Positions 34,059 through 43,250 of a stretch of DNA of 64,000 bases are shown one piece after another. A program made the position numbers and the translations under genes. The DNA lies in contig JAHBTE010000001.1 of assembly GCA_019638675.1 (NCBI GenBank), positions 2,078,605 to 2,142,604 of the forward strand, given 5' to 3'. The notes under the pieces were generated by a model, which was given only the letters and a program-made list of their open reading frames with translations, did not search any database and was not told the DNA's origin. Each line of letters starts with the position of its first letter. Position 1 is the first letter of the stretch. The stretch comes from Fimbriimonadaceae bacterium (GTDB lineage Bacteria > Armatimonadota > Fimbriimonadia > Fimbriimonadales > Fimbriimonadaceae).

Positions 34059-35258
34059 ATGATTCCGTTCGCGCTTGGTTTGATGATGACTCAGCCTTTT
34101 GTAGCTCCAACCGTTGAAGATAGTTGGGTGACCGAAAGTATTGAATCCATTTGGCCAAGTGCTGAAGAAGAAAAATGGCTCCAAGTTGGTTGGCGATTGG
34201 ATTTATTCGCCGCGCGGGCTGAGGCCCAAGAAAAAGGCAAACCTATTTTCATGTGGATGATGAACGGACATCCCACAGGTTGTACGTGAAACAATGGTCA
34301 AGCGGACAAGCGTGACTTGTTCATGAAAGATGATGTGATTGCCCGGCTGAAAGATGAGTTCATACCTTTTGCCGGAAACACCAATGAACTGCAAGTGAGC
34401 AAATGGGAATCTCCTGAGCGCACCTGGTTCATGGAAACGATTAAGAATATTCATCCAGGTGCGTCCAAAGGAGTGACGGCGCAAGGATTCTATGTAGTGG
34501 CGCCGGATGGCCAGGGATACGTGTTTTCTATGCACGGTCGCCAGTGTGATGAATTCATGAAGTTGCTTGATACGGGCCTCGCGATGTACAAGCAATCCCC
34601 TCCGAAGCGCGTTGAGATTGTGACAAGTCCAACCAAGCAATGGACTCGTCCCAAGCCGGAAGGAACCCTTGTGGTTCGCTCAATTTCTCGGATTGATCCG
34701 ATGCCGCTTGATGCTTCTGATAAGAACAAAAGCATAGGACGAGATCACTTTTGGGTATTCCCAGAAGATGCAAAGGAAATATTGAATCAAGTTGGTCGTG
34801 AATTCGCGATGCCAGCAAAACTTGCACGGCGTCTAGCTCGATTCCACTTGCTGGATAACGTTCGGGGTGAACCCACTCGCTGGCGATACGACAATATTCA
34901 ATTGCTTGATATCAAGATGGTTCGAATGTCAGAAGGCAAATTTAGCTTTTCTGGACAGTTCAAGATGTCGAATATGGAAGGGTCTGGCGCAACTGCTAAG
35001 GGAACCGAAGGGATTATTTCCGGATCCATTTCTGTAGACAGCAAGTACGGAGTTGCCACTGATTTCACTGCGTTTGTCGATGCAAAAGCCTGGGGCGATC
35101 ACGACAACACAAGTGGCGCGCCAAAAGGGCAGTATCCGCTCAAAATTGCGTTCCGAGCCATTGATGATGAGATTGCCCGATCAGTCCCCCCACAGCAAAG
35201 CTATTTCTGGGGCGAATACCTGGATCCCACTAGCTCAATTCGAGTGCCGTGGCCGTAG
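34059..35258 (+). CDS. Putative selenoprotein: thioredoxin-like protein with Cys-Thr-Sec motif (in-frame TGA at 34287)
   Basis: Both parts are in one frame (34059 and 34317 differ by a multiple of three), with a single TGA at 34287-34289; translated through, the product has 399 residues with Sec at 77. Before it lie a signal-like start (residues 1-16), the thioredoxin-like entry AEAQEKGKPIFMWMMNGHPTGCT, and after it NNGQADKRDL. Cys75-Thr-Sec77 sits where a redox pair is expected. A hairpin starts right after the UGA. A large second region (about residues 165-399) has no known match. Standard gene calling would split this gene. The need for SelA, SelB, SelC and SelD elsewhere is unverified. 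Confidence 0.72.
34287..34321 (+). promoter_or_regulatory. Candidate bacterial SECIS element
   Basis: After the UGA at 34287-34289, AACAA (34290-34294) pairs with TTGTT (34317-34321), and GTCA (34297-34300) with TGAC (34313-34316), leaving a 2-base bulge and a 12-base G-rich apical loop (34301-34312). This is the position and shape expected for SelB-directed Sec insertion in bacteria. Confidence 0.6.
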
Positions 35259-36096
35259 ATAACCTTGATTTGACGCCGTTTACCAAGTCATCCAATGCCG
35301 CAGGGTTTTGCCTGAAGAAAAGGGAAGGTTCGATAAGCTCCATTTCGGAGAGGAGTAGCTCGCCACTGTCTTCGATCAGGTCAACCCTGGCATAGAGAGG
35401 TTTTTCAGGAAGCGTGTTGATGACTAGATTGCCTATTTGCGCTTCGTGAAGTTCTACTGGTAAAGCATCTGAAACAGATTCCTCTTGACCAATGAACCTT
35501 GGTTGTTTGATGATCTTGTGAGTGAAGTTGCCATCAATGTAAATGAGCGAACGCTCGCCGCCATTAGAGACGGATTCCATAAATGGCTGGCAAATCGGAT
35601 CGTTTTCAGCTTGGATTTCAGCAAAGAACCTCTCTGCACGCTCAATTTCTCCGATATTGAAGAAATCAGTCATCCAACTTCCGGCTCCGATAGCAGGCTT
35701 GAGGACGAAGCGGGTGTATCTGTTTTCAAGGAGCCAAGCTTGGGCTTCGCTAAAGCTTTTAGGCATCAAGGTTGGAACAATGGGAACCCCAGTATCGCTG
35801 AGACTAAGCAAATACGATTTATGGATATTAGGAGCGATTAAAACCGCAGAGTTGAAAAGCCTTGTCGATTCACTTACTTGCACAACCCAGTGAGAATACT
35901 GCTCTGGAAATTCTGGGTAGTTCCATGTCGAGCGAATGAGCGCAGCGTCGTAATTTGACCAATTAATAGAAATGTCATCCCATGCTACCAACGAGACTTC
36001 GAACCCCGCTTCTGCGAATCGCTGAAGAGTGATGGTTTCGTCTACATCGATTTCCGGAATGTTCTGGCAGGTCACAATCGCAAGCCGGGAATTCAT
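35230..36096 (-). CDS. ATP-grasp protein (cycloserine ligase DcsG-like or related)
   Basis: The 288-residue product (start ATG at 36096; a TTG two codons upstream is possible) has the features of ATP-grasp carbon-nitrogen ligases: the N-terminal LAIVTCQNIPEIDVDE, LIRSTWNYPEFPEQY, FVLKPAIGAGS for nucleotide binding, and GGERSLIYIDGNFTHKIIKQP with the metal site ELIEPSLFF at the end. Many single-gene relatives in soil bacteria are of unknown substrate; DcsG is only one. It converges with the selenoprotein-like gene and shares its last 29 bases. Confidence 0.78.
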   Translation of the reverse strand: MNSRLAIVTCQNIPEIDVDETITLQRFAEAGFEVSLVAWDDISINWSNYDAALIRSTWNYPEFPEQYSHWVVQVSESTRLFNSAVLIAPNIHKSYLLSLSDTGVPIVPTLMPKSFSEAQAWLLENRYTRFVLKPAIGAGSWMTDFFNIGEIERAERFFAEIQAENDPICQPFMESVSNGGERSLIYIDGNFTHKIIKQPRFIGQEESVSDALPVELHEAQIGNLVINTLPEKPLYARVDLIEDSGELLLSEMELIEPSLFFRQNPAALDDLVNGVKSRLSTATALELS

Positions 36097-36102
36097 ACCC
36101 AA

Positions 36103-36280
36103 TCAAGTTACTCTAAGGGGTTTGAGAATTGCGGTTATTTGTGCCAATTGGGCTAGAGATTTCAAATCCCAGTATCCCCACTAGGCTCTGTTTTTGCCGG
36201 GAATGGAAAGCCTGAAAAGGAGGCTGCTGACAATGATTCCTGGTCATTGTTGGGTTGGGCAGCTCTCTGGTTGAAGGTGA
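36103..36280 (+). promoter_or_regulatory. Possibly structured leader of the DUF1800/DUF1501 operon
   Basis: This 178-base interval has several inverted repeats: AGCCT with AGGCT, CAATGA with TCATTG (around 36232-36250) and GCTGC with GCAGC enclosing the latter. The pattern suggests an RNA structure ahead of the first gene, but I cannot match it to a known riboswitch. Confidence 0.3.
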
Positions 36281-37936
36281 ATGCAAATGTTATCGCGGTT
36301 AGTTGAAGATGTCCTGAATCCCTCAGATTTAGATGGCCCAGAGAATAGTCAGGATCAATCAAATTCACGCAAGATTAGCCGTCGTGGTGCACTAGCTGGC
36401 GGTCTGGTTGCGGCAATGTCGGCCGTAGCAGGTGCAGCTAATGCTCAGAGCCGAATGACCCCGCAACGAGCACCAGGATCTCGACCTCCGAATAATAACG
36501 GGTTTGGAGGCGGTGTGTCCGGTGGCGGGGTTTCAAGTGGAAGTGCAGTTTATTCAGGCGGTTTGGTCTCAGGTGGTAGTGGGAATAATCCAGCTGTCAA
36601 TACTCAACGAACTTGGCAAGACGCTGATTTAAAGCTATTACGAAGAATAAATTACGGGCCAACACCAGCAGATGTTGCGGAATTAAAGGCTATTGGATAT
36701 ACCGCTTATCTAGAAAAGCAGATGAACCCTGCTTCAATTGAGGATACTGCTTGCGAAGCTCGTGTTCAGCAGTTCTCGCCATACCTCTACGACACATTTG
36801 TGACCTTGAACCAACAGCCTTGGTGGTCTATAACAGGTAACTGGAATGATGCAGTAATCGTACGCTCTATCTATTCAAAGCGGCAACTGCAGCAGCGCAT
36901 GTTAGAATTCTGGATGGATCACTTTTACGTGGATAGCGTGAAGGTTCCGGGGCCAGTAATTCTGGATTACTACCGGTCTATTTCGCAGGAGTGCTTTGGT
37001 ACTTTTCGTGAACTCTTAAAAAGGTCAGCTAACCACGGTGCGATGATGATCTATCTGGATAATTTATTCAGCACTGCTACGCTCATTAACGTTAATTACG
37101 CACGTGAAATACTTGAACTTCATACAGTTGGTGTCAATGGTGGCTATACCGAGGCAGACATCTATCAAGTTGCTGACGCATTTACTGGCTGGAGTGTTGT
37201 AGAGGACGGGAATCCTAACGAGAACGAATTTGTATTTAAGCCAAGTTTACATATGCCCGGGACACGCACAATCATGCAGAAGTCGTTTCCGCAAAGCGGA
37301 AAAGCTCAGGGCGATGCCGTTCTTGATTGGTTAGCTACTCATCCTTCAACTATTAAGTACATAGGCAACAAGCTAACGAGGTTCTTTCTGGGTAAGGATG
37401 CTTCTCCAGCTTTAATGTCCAAGATTCAAAGTGCTTGGGGAGCCAATGGTGATATTAAAGCAGTTCTACGGGAGATTTTGTCTCGAACCGAGATTATCAA
37501 TTCCGTACCAAAGTTCAAGCGCCCCAATCACCTTGTATATGGCTCAATACGCCAGCTGGGTCTGAACCTAACATACATTTCGGGAATTTATTCGGGGCAT
37601 CTTGTAAAGATGAATATGGCTCCATTTAAATGGTTTCAGCCAGATGGTTACCCAGATGCGTTTGAGTATTGGGCCGGTGGCATGGTTCGGCGTATCCGGT
37701 TCGTTCAAGAAATCAATTCCAATTCTGGTCTGATTCAGTTAATGGATGTGAGTGCGATGTTAAGCATGGATGATGCAGCCCGGGTAACTGAAATCAACTC
37801 AAGGCTTTTCCTAGGAGAATTACCAGTAACGGATCAAGTCTGGATTCGCCGATATTTAAAGGGAAAGTCAGGCCATGAAGCGATGAGGTCTGCCATATCA
37901 CTTGCAATGGCGGGATCAAGTTATCAGTGGTATTAG
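36281..37936 (+). CDS. DUF1800 family exported protein
   Basis: The 551-residue protein has a twin-arginine-type signal (SRRGALAGGLVAAMSAVAGAANA at about residues 32-55), a Gly/Ser-rich linker, then the DUF1800 domain from about residue 115: LRRINYGPTPADVAEL, RQLQQRMLEFWMDHFYVD, NYAREILELHTVGVNGGYTE, AFTGWSV and a final region ending in SSYQWY. The family is common in planctomycetes and armatimonads and nearly always stands next to a DUF1501 gene, as here. Its activity is not known. An ATG at 36287 is an equally good start because the ribosome site AAGG suits it better. Confidence 0.88.
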   Translation: MQMLSRLVEDVLNPSDLDGPENSQDQSNSRKISRRGALAGGLVAAMSAVAGAANAQSRMTPQRAPGSRPPNNNGFGGGVSGGGVSSGSAVYSGGLVSGGSGNNPAVNTQRTWQDADLKLLRRINYGPTPADVAELKAIGYTAYLEKQMNPASIEDTACEARVQQFSPYLYDTFVTLNQQPWWSITGNWNDAVIVRSIYSKRQLQQRMLEFWMDHFYVDSVKVPGPVILDYYRSISQECFGTFRELLKRSANHGAMMIYLDNLFSTATLINVNYAREILELHTVGVNGGYTEADIYQVADAFTGWSVVEDGNPNENEFVFKPSLHMPGTRTIMQKSFPQSGKAQGDAVLDWLATHPSTIKYIGNKLTRFFLGKDASPALMSKIQSAWGANGDIKAVLREILSRTEIINSVPKFKRPNHLVYGSIRQLGLNLTYISGIYSGHLVKMNMAPFKWFQPDGYPDAFEYWAGGMVRRIRFVQEINSNSGLIQLMDVSAMLSMDDAARVTEINSRLFLGELPVTDQVWIRRYLKGKSGHEAMRSAISLAMAGSSYQWY

Positions 37937-37947
37937 GTCAAAGGAAA

Positions 37948-39225
37948 ATGAGAAGAAACGAGAATAATGCTTGCCAGGAATATCAAAATTTGAGTCGTCG
38001 TCAGTTTTTGACTGGCGCATCAACACTGGCTGCAGGCCTCGTTTTACCAACTTGGGTTCCTAGTGTAGCTTTTGCAAGCTCAGGCTCAATAAGAGATGCC
38101 TTGATTGTGATTTACCTGCGAGGCGGGGCAGATGGTTTAACTTTCTGTGTTCCTCATGGTGATGCTAATTACTATTCGTTACGACCGACTATTTCAGTCC
38201 CCCAGCCTGGTAGCGGGCTACCATCGGCAGCGATTGACCTAAATGGCTTCTATGGGTTACCTCCAGCATTCCAAGCTTTAAAAGAAGTATATGATAATGG
38301 TCATTTTGGATTGATTCAGGCAGTAGGGCGACCAAACTGGACGCGATCACATTTTGAAGCCCAAAAAATCATGGATGTCGAAACTGATGAGGTTTCTCAA
38401 GGTGGTTGGTTAGCAAGACACCTTGCTACAACGCAACCTTTGAATGCTGAGGGGAGTATCCGCGCGATCGCATATGCAGATGCTGTACCTAGAGCACTTT
38501 CTCGAGCCCAGCAAATAGTTGTAACCCGCAATCCAGAAGATTATCGATTTAACAATATATTTAGTAATCAGGAGGAGTTGAATCAGGCTGTAGGGCGCAT
38601 GTATGCACTTGTAGCTGATGACACAAGACCGTATGTGCGGGATGCTCAACGTGCTGCAATAGCATTTGCGAATATTAATTTCGGTGGCTATATTCCAAGC
38701 GGAGGAGCATTTTATGGAGAATCTCAAATTGGTAACTCTCTAAAATATAGCGCAGCCCTTCTCAAATCAAGTGTCGGCGTAGAGTTGATCCATATGGATG
38801 CTTATGGTTGGGATACGCATGTCGAACAGGGAAGCACGGATGGGGAACTCCACCAAAATATGCTTGACTTGGGCTCAAACTTGGCAGCCTTTTACAAAGA
38901 TATGGCTGGTTCAAATGTTAACTATACAGTTATTGTAATGAGTGAATTTGGCAGGCAAGTAAAGGAGAATGGCGGTAAAGGTACTGATCATGGAACAGCT
39001 GGTTGCATGCTGATGATGGGTCCAGGAGTTAATGGTGGGCAAATCCACGGTACTTGGCCAGGACTTCAGCAAGCAAACCTTTTTGAAGGCGTTGATTTGA
39101 AGCCTACAACAGATTATCGCCTTGTTTTGCGAGAGCTACTCACGAAACGATTGCAGAACCCTAACGTTCAGGCCGTCATTCCCAATGCACCGACAGGAAA
39201 TACCAACTTCTTTAAGGCAGCCTAA
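37948..39225 (+). CDS. DUF1501 family exported protein
   Basis: From the ATG at 37948, with AAAGGA just upstream, the protein has 425 residues. It opens with a Tat signal (LSRRQFLTGASTLAAGLV) and continues with the DUF1501 marks DALIVIYLRGGADGLTFCVP, NWTRSHFEAQKIMD, DAYGWDTHVEQG, VIVMSEFGRQVKENGGKGTDHGTA (read in parts) and GIHGTWPGL-like residues. It resembles an alkaline-phosphatase-like fold, with candidate metal-binding Asp and His residues. It overlaps the DUF1800 frame at its beginning only outside the chosen start and is co-transcribed with it. Confidence 0.9.
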   Translation: MRRNENNACQEYQNLSRRQFLTGASTLAAGLVLPTWVPSVAFASSGSIRDALIVIYLRGGADGLTFCVPHGDANYYSLRPTISVPQPGSGLPSAAIDLNGFYGLPPAFQALKEVYDNGHFGLIQAVGRPNWTRSHFEAQKIMDVETDEVSQGGWLARHLATTQPLNAEGSIRAIAYADAVPRALSRAQQIVVTRNPEDYRFNNIFSNQEELNQAVGRMYALVADDTRPYVRDAQRAAIAFANINFGGYIPSGGAFYGESQIGNSLKYSAALLKSSVGVELIHMDAYGWDTHVEQGSTDGELHQNMLDLGSNLAAFYKDMAGSNVNYTVIVMSEFGRQVKENGGKGTDHGTAGCMLMMGPGVNGGQIHGTWPGLQQANLFEGVDLKPTTDYRLVLRELLTKRLQNPNVQAVIPNAPTGNTNFFKAA

Positions 39226-39284
39226 GTTCAATCAAACGTCCCAATTCCCAGGCTGAATGAAACCAAATCATGTATTCTAGCGTT

Positions 39285-39315
39285 ACTTGAGTGTATAGGA
39301 CTCAAGTGGTCTAAT
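39285..39315 (+). promoter_or_regulatory. dnaK promoter overlapped by an 8-bp inverted repeat
   Basis: TTGAGT (39287-39292) and TCTAAT (39310-39315) are separated by 17 bases. The -35 lies in the left arm of an inverted repeat ACTTGAGT-N7-ACTCAAGT (39285-39292 with 39300-39307). This is a good operator position, but the sequence is not the CIRCE element. Confidence 0.6.
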
Positions 39316-39352
39316 GCTTATATAGTTAAGCGGGCCGCGAGCTAGAAATAAA

Positions 39353-41251
39353 ATGGGACGAACAGTAGGAATTGACCTCGGGACAACCAACTCGGTTGTT
39401 GCAATTATGGAAGGTGGCGAGGCTAAGGTTATCGCTACCGCTGAAGGTAGCCGTACTCTGCCGAGTGTGGTGGCATTCAAGGCAAATGGGGAACGGCTTG
39501 TTGGCGTAACCGCTAAGCGTCAGGCGGTAACTAACCCTGGAAATACAGTCGCTAGTATCAAGCGATTCATGGGTCACAAGTTTGATGAAGTAGCTGAAGA
39601 AGCAAAACGTGTTTCCTATAAGGTTATTAAGGATAAGCGAGGAAACGCTTCAGTTCATATTCCGGCCGTAGATAAGGAATTCACTCCGGAAGAAATCAGT
39701 GCGGTCATTCTGCAAAAACTAAAGGCAGACGCGGAAGCTTATTTAGGTGAAACGGTTACTGATGCGGTTATCACGGTTCCTGCTTACTTTAATGACAGTC
39801 AACGCACGGCAACCAAAAACGCAGGTGAGATCGCTGGACTGAACGTATCCCGGATCATCAACGAGCCGACCGCGGCAAGCCTTGCTTACGGTTTGGACAA
39901 GAAATCAAACGAAACGATCCTAGTATTCGACTTAGGTGGTGGTACGTTCGACGTTTCCATCCTTGATGTTGGTGAAGGCGTTATTGAAGTTAAATCCACC
40001 GCTGGAGATAGCCACCTGGGTGGTGATGACTTCGACCAAAAGATTGTCGACTGGCTTGCAAACGAGTTCATGGCTGAAAATGCGATTGACCTCCGTAAGG
40101 ATTCAAAAGCTCTTCAACGTTTGAAGGAGGCGGCGGAAAAAGCAAAGGTCGAACTCAGTAGTGCGGTGAATACGGATATTAGTCTTCCGTTTATCACTGC
40201 GGTTGATAATGAGCCGATTCACCTTGAAAAGTCTCTGAGCCGAAGTAAGTTCGAAGATTTGTGCGCTGATTTGCTGAAACGGATTCAGGGGCCAGTTGAT
40301 CGGGCCTTGAACGACGCTAAGCTCAAATGGGCTGATGTGAATGAAGTTGTTTTGGTGGGTGGTTCATCGCGAATGCCAATGGTTCAAGATCTCGTCAAAA
40401 AGACAACTGGCAAAGAACCAAATAAAACCGTAAACCCTGATGAAGTCGTTGCTATTGGCGCGGCAATCCAGGCTGGCGTATTGAGCGGCGAAAAGACTGA
40501 CATTCTTTTGTTGGACGTGACCCCACTTAGCCTTGGGGTTGAAACCCAGGGTGGAATCACTGACGTTCTGATCGAGCGCAATACTACGATTCCAACCAAG
40601 AAGAGCCGGGTTTATACGACGGCTGCTGATAACCAAACAGAAGTCACGATTCACATTCTTCAAGGCGAACGCAGTCTGGCCAAAGATAATAAGTCGCTTG
40701 GTCAGTTCAATCTCAGCGGTATCCCACCTGCGCCAGCTCGTGTACCGCAAGTTGAAGTTACTTTCGACATTGATGCTAACGGCATCTTAAACGTCACGGC
40801 TACTGATAAGGCAACCGGAAGTCAACAAAAGATCACGGTTTCTGGTTCAGGCAACCTGGCTAAAGATGAAATCGAAGGCATGGTTAAGGATGCTGAAGCT
40901 AACGCAGAAATTGACCGAAAAGCTCGGGAATCGGCTGAACTCAAGAATGATTGTGAACGCCTAGTGAGTTCTACGCAAAAGATGCTCAAGGATCTCGGCG
41001 ATAAGGTTAGTGAAAGCGACCGAGCGCGGATCGAAGAAAAGATTAGCGAGTTGAACCAAGCGATTGAGCGTCAGGATCAAGATGCTATGAGCTCCGCTAA
41101 AGCTTCTTTGGAAGAAGAAAGTCACAAGCTGGCTGAGTCTCTTTACGCGGATTCAGGTACCGAAGCACAACCAGAAGAAGCTGGTGTTGGTGCAGCCGCA
41201 GGCGGATCACAGGAAGATGTGATCGATGCGGATTTCAAAGAAGATAAGTAA
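39353..41251 (+). CDS. dnaK: Chaperone protein DnaK
   Basis: The 632-residue Hsp70 has the start [40 protein letters not shown] near residue 138, the [11 protein letters not shown] and [10 protein letters not shown] motifs, [12 protein letters not shown], a substrate-binding domain with [11 protein letters not shown], and an acidic C-terminal tail ending in [11 protein letters not shown]. It is monocistronic, without the usual grpE or dnaJ neighbours. A hairpin after the stop may be its terminator. The promoter at 39285 is overlapped by an inverted repeat. Confidence 0.96.
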   Translation: MGRTVGIDLGTTNSVVAIMEGGEAKVIATAEGSRTLPSVVAFKANGERLVGVTAKRQAVTNPGNTVASIKRFMGHKFDEVAEEAKRVSYKVIKDKRGNASVHIPAVDKEFTPEEISAVILQKLKADAEAYLGETVTDAVITVPAYFNDSQRTATKNAGEIAGLNVSRIINEPTAASLAYGLDKKSNETILVFDLGGGTFDVSILDVGEGVIEVKSTAGDSHLGGDDFDQKIVDWLANEFMAENAIDLRKDSKALQRLKEAAEKAKVELSSAVNTDISLPFITAVDNEPIHLEKSLSRSKFEDLCADLLKRIQGPVDRALNDAKLKWADVNEVVLVGGSSRMPMVQDLVKKTTGKEPNKTVNPDEVVAIGAAIQAGVLSGEKTDILLLDVTPLSLGVETQGGITDVLIERNTTIPTKKSRVYTTAADNQTEVTIHILQGERSLAKDNKSLGQFNLSGIPPAPARVPQVEVTFDIDANGILNVTATDKATGSQQKITVSGSGNLAKDEIEGMVKDAEANAEIDRKARESAELKNDCERLVSSTQKMLKDLGDKVSESDRARIEEKISELNQAIERQDQDAMSSAKASLEEESHKLAESLYADSGTEAQPEEAGVGAAAGGSQEDVIDADFKEDK

Positions 41252-41266
41252 ATCTGTGAAAGCTCA

Positions 41267-41303
41267 ACAAAGCCCTATATTCGAACTGAATACGGGGCTT
41301 TGT
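41267..41303 (+). terminator. Hairpin downstream of dnaK
   Basis: ACAAAGCCC (41267-41275) pairs with GGGCTTTGT (41295-41303), with a second inner stem TATTC/GAATA. No T-run follows, so termination may be weak. Confidence 0.55.
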
Positions 41304-41448
41304 GACGAATCCTTAACCGCAAGTCGTTCACTAGTCCAAAAAATGTAGGGCTATTTCTTAATAACTAGTAATTATACGGGGAACTATTGTGGCTGAGTCT
41401 GTTAACCTATTTACATTCTCGGTCCGGTTTGGACGGGGAGAGGATTCA

Positions 41449-42111
41449 ATGAAAAAAGTTCTTTTGATTTCAGTCGCTGCAATGGCGGCAACTTCAGCTT
41501 TCGCTAACATATACGGCCCGGGGGCCGGATTCGCAGTACCTGACAATGACGTAGTTATTGGTGGCTCGTCATCAATTTTTGTAGGAACCGGAATCGCGTC
41601 CGTGCAAAGCGTCAGCGTTACAGTGAAAGGTAACCAAGCTAATACTAGCGATCCAACTGGCACCAAAATGACTTGGATGGGTGACTGGACTTTCTCTATC
41701 GTTAACCCAGACAACGTAGAAGTGTTCTTGTTCTCCCGAGTTGGCGCAACCAGTGCAACTTCCTTTGGTGACAGCTCTGATATGGCTGGGCTCTACACGT
41801 TCGTTGCAGATGGATCTGGTTTAGACCTATGGGCTGCTGCTGCTGCTGCACTCTCGGCAGATATCGTTGCACCTGGCACGTACAACGCAGGTGGATTCAA
41901 CGGCACTAACGCTCAGACCGTGTCGAGCTATGCTGGTCTAGCTACGGCTAACTCCGGAAACTGGACTCTTCGAGCCTTTGACCGAGCTAGCGGTGATTTT
42001 GGTGACGTAGAAAGCTGGTCACTAAACGCTACCCCAGTACCTGAACCAGCAACTATGGTAGTTCTTGGCGCTGCTGCTCTCGCGGCTGCTGCTCGAAAGC
42101 GACGCAAGTAA
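41449..42111 (+). CDS. P-domain-like exported protein with PEP-CTERM tail
   Basis: The ATG at 41449 follows GGGGAGAGG and gives 220 residues. After a signal peptide (KKVLLISVAAMAATSAFA) comes a beta-sandwich like the proprotein convertase P domain (VQSVSVTVKGNQ, GDWTFSIVNPDNVEVFLFSR, SGNWTLRAFDRASGDFGDVESWSL), then the sorting tail PVPEPATM, a hydrophobic run and RKRRK. It is likely displayed or processed at the envelope by an exosortase system. A frame opening 60 bases upstream is rejected since it would bury the signal peptide. The P-domain call is by pattern. Confidence 0.8.
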   Translation: MKKVLLISVAAMAATSAFANIYGPGAGFAVPDNDVVIGGSSSIFVGTGIASVQSVSVTVKGNQANTSDPTGTKMTWMGDWTFSIVNPDNVEVFLFSRVGATSATSFGDSSDMAGLYTFVADGSGLDLWAAAAAALSADIVAPGTYNAGGFNGTNAQTVSSYAGLATANSGNWTLRAFDRASGDFGDVESWSLNATPVPEPATMVVLGAAALAAAARKRRK

Positions 42112-42134
42112 TAGCTTAATTACAAACCAAACCG

Positions 42135-42170
42135 AGTTAAGAGCCGATCATTTGATCGGCTCTTAACTTT
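42135..42170. terminator. Strong bidirectional terminator
   Basis: A perfect 16-bp stem (42135-42150 with 42153-42168) is followed by a run of T on the plus strand. The stop codon of the convergent zinc-ribbon gene lies within it. Confidence 0.93.
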
Positions 42171-43236
42171 TTTGCATGAAGTAAATAATTGTTCCGATGA
42201 CCAGGAGCCCGAGAATTACAGCAATGGCTACCTTCCACGGGCTGACGGGGGCTTCGCCTCGGACTTCACCTGTTTGTCCGTTGACAAGATATGCCCAGCT
42301 TTTGCCGCCATATCGGTAAGCACCGCTCCAAATCGGCAGAAGAATATGTTTAAACGTGAGTCGGTCGTACTGCACGGAGTAACTCGAAATCATCTGCTCA
42401 TCGCCTCCAATATCGCGGCGGATTGCATTCTGGATCGTCGGATCCATGATGCGTTTAGCATCTTCAAATCCTGCTTCAAGACCCTTGTCATAGCGCATGG
42501 CTACAAACCCGCTGAGATACTTGCTGTCGTAAGGTGCAAGGTTGGATAGCTGCCAAGAGTTCATTGCTTGCGCATATCGCGGCGGAAGATGTTCCGAAGC
42601 AACAACTAGAACATCATCAAACTCAACAAAAACTACTCCAGAAACTGGGTACCAGTTAGTTCTGCGTACTTGACGGGTTTGTGTATTGCCGTTGGAGTCA
42701 GTGTAGGTTTCGTTGACATAGTAGTGGATTCCACGCTGGCCGGTGTATGCAGTAGTTGTAAACGAGTCGTATGTCCAGTAGGGGATATAGCAACCGCGCA
42801 GGCCATTTTCTACCAAAGCGAGTGCTTTTAGGTTGTTTGGTGCCCAAAAACGGCTTCCGATCCAATCCTTAAACTTCTGCCGCGCTCCCTTTAAGTCAAC
42901 TGCGAAGGGGAGAACGGACTTGGGCTCAATGCGGCTTTGTGGGTCGGTCGGTACAACGACATTGCTCCCGCAGAACGGGCAGGAGCCAGATTCTTTGTTT
43001 TCCGGCCATGTAAATTCAGCTCCACACTGGTTGCAGTGAAGCACACGATCTGGTTCGAGCGAAGCGGGAGGTAGATGCTGACTAACGTAAAGGTGGAAAT
43101 CTAGCTCTTCAATCTGAGATTCTGAAACCGGGACATCTTCTTCAAAACCGCAATACGGGCACTTCATGTGTGGAGTGCCCGGTGCGTACTCTAACTGAGC
43201 GCCACATTGGGCGCACGGATACCTTTGCTCTGCCAT
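42163..43236 (-). CDS. Double zinc-ribbon membrane protein, partner of the SPFH protein
   Basis: The 357-residue protein begins with two zinc ribbons: CAQCGAQLEY...CPYCGFEE (residues 8-33) and CNQCGAEFTW...CPFCGSN (about 68-92). A long beta-rich region follows (GCYIPYWTYDSFTTTAYTGQRG near 165) and one membrane segment sits near the C-terminus (about residues 334-352). The domain layout recalls proteins paired with YdjI-type SPFH proteins, such as YdjG of Bacillus. The SPFH gene is 14 bases upstream in the same transcript. A role in membrane stress is inferred only from that comparison. Confidence 0.72.
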   Translation of the reverse strand: MAEQRYPCAQCGAQLEYAPGTPHMKCPYCGFEEDVPVSESQIEELDFHLYVSQHLPPASLEPDRVLHCNQCGAEFTWPENKESGSCPFCGSNVVVPTDPQSRIEPKSVLPFAVDLKGARQKFKDWIGSRFWAPNNLKALALVENGLRGCYIPYWTYDSFTTTAYTGQRGIHYYVNETYTDSNGNTQTRQVRRTNWYPVSGVVFVEFDDVLVVASEHLPPRYAQAMNSWQLSNLAPYDSKYLSGFVAMRYDKGLEAGFEDAKRIMDPTIQNAIRRDIGGDEQMISSYSVQYDRLTFKHILLPIWSGAYRYGGKSWAYLVNGQTGEVRGEAPVSPWKVAIAVILGLLVIGTIIYFMQKS

Positions 43237-43250
43237 ATCCGGTTACTGAT

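Noticed and set aside
34287-34289. In-frame TGA as a simple nonsense mutation or pseudogene
   Set aside because: The frame is intact on both sides over 399 residues, the TGA lies next to a Cys in a redox-like motif, and a hairpin follows. Selenocysteine explains this better, but the alternative is not ruled out.
39285-39315. CIRCE element for HrcA at dnaK
   Set aside because: The arms are ACTTGAGT and ACTCAAGT with 7 bases between, unlike TTAGCACTC-N9-GAGTGCTAA.
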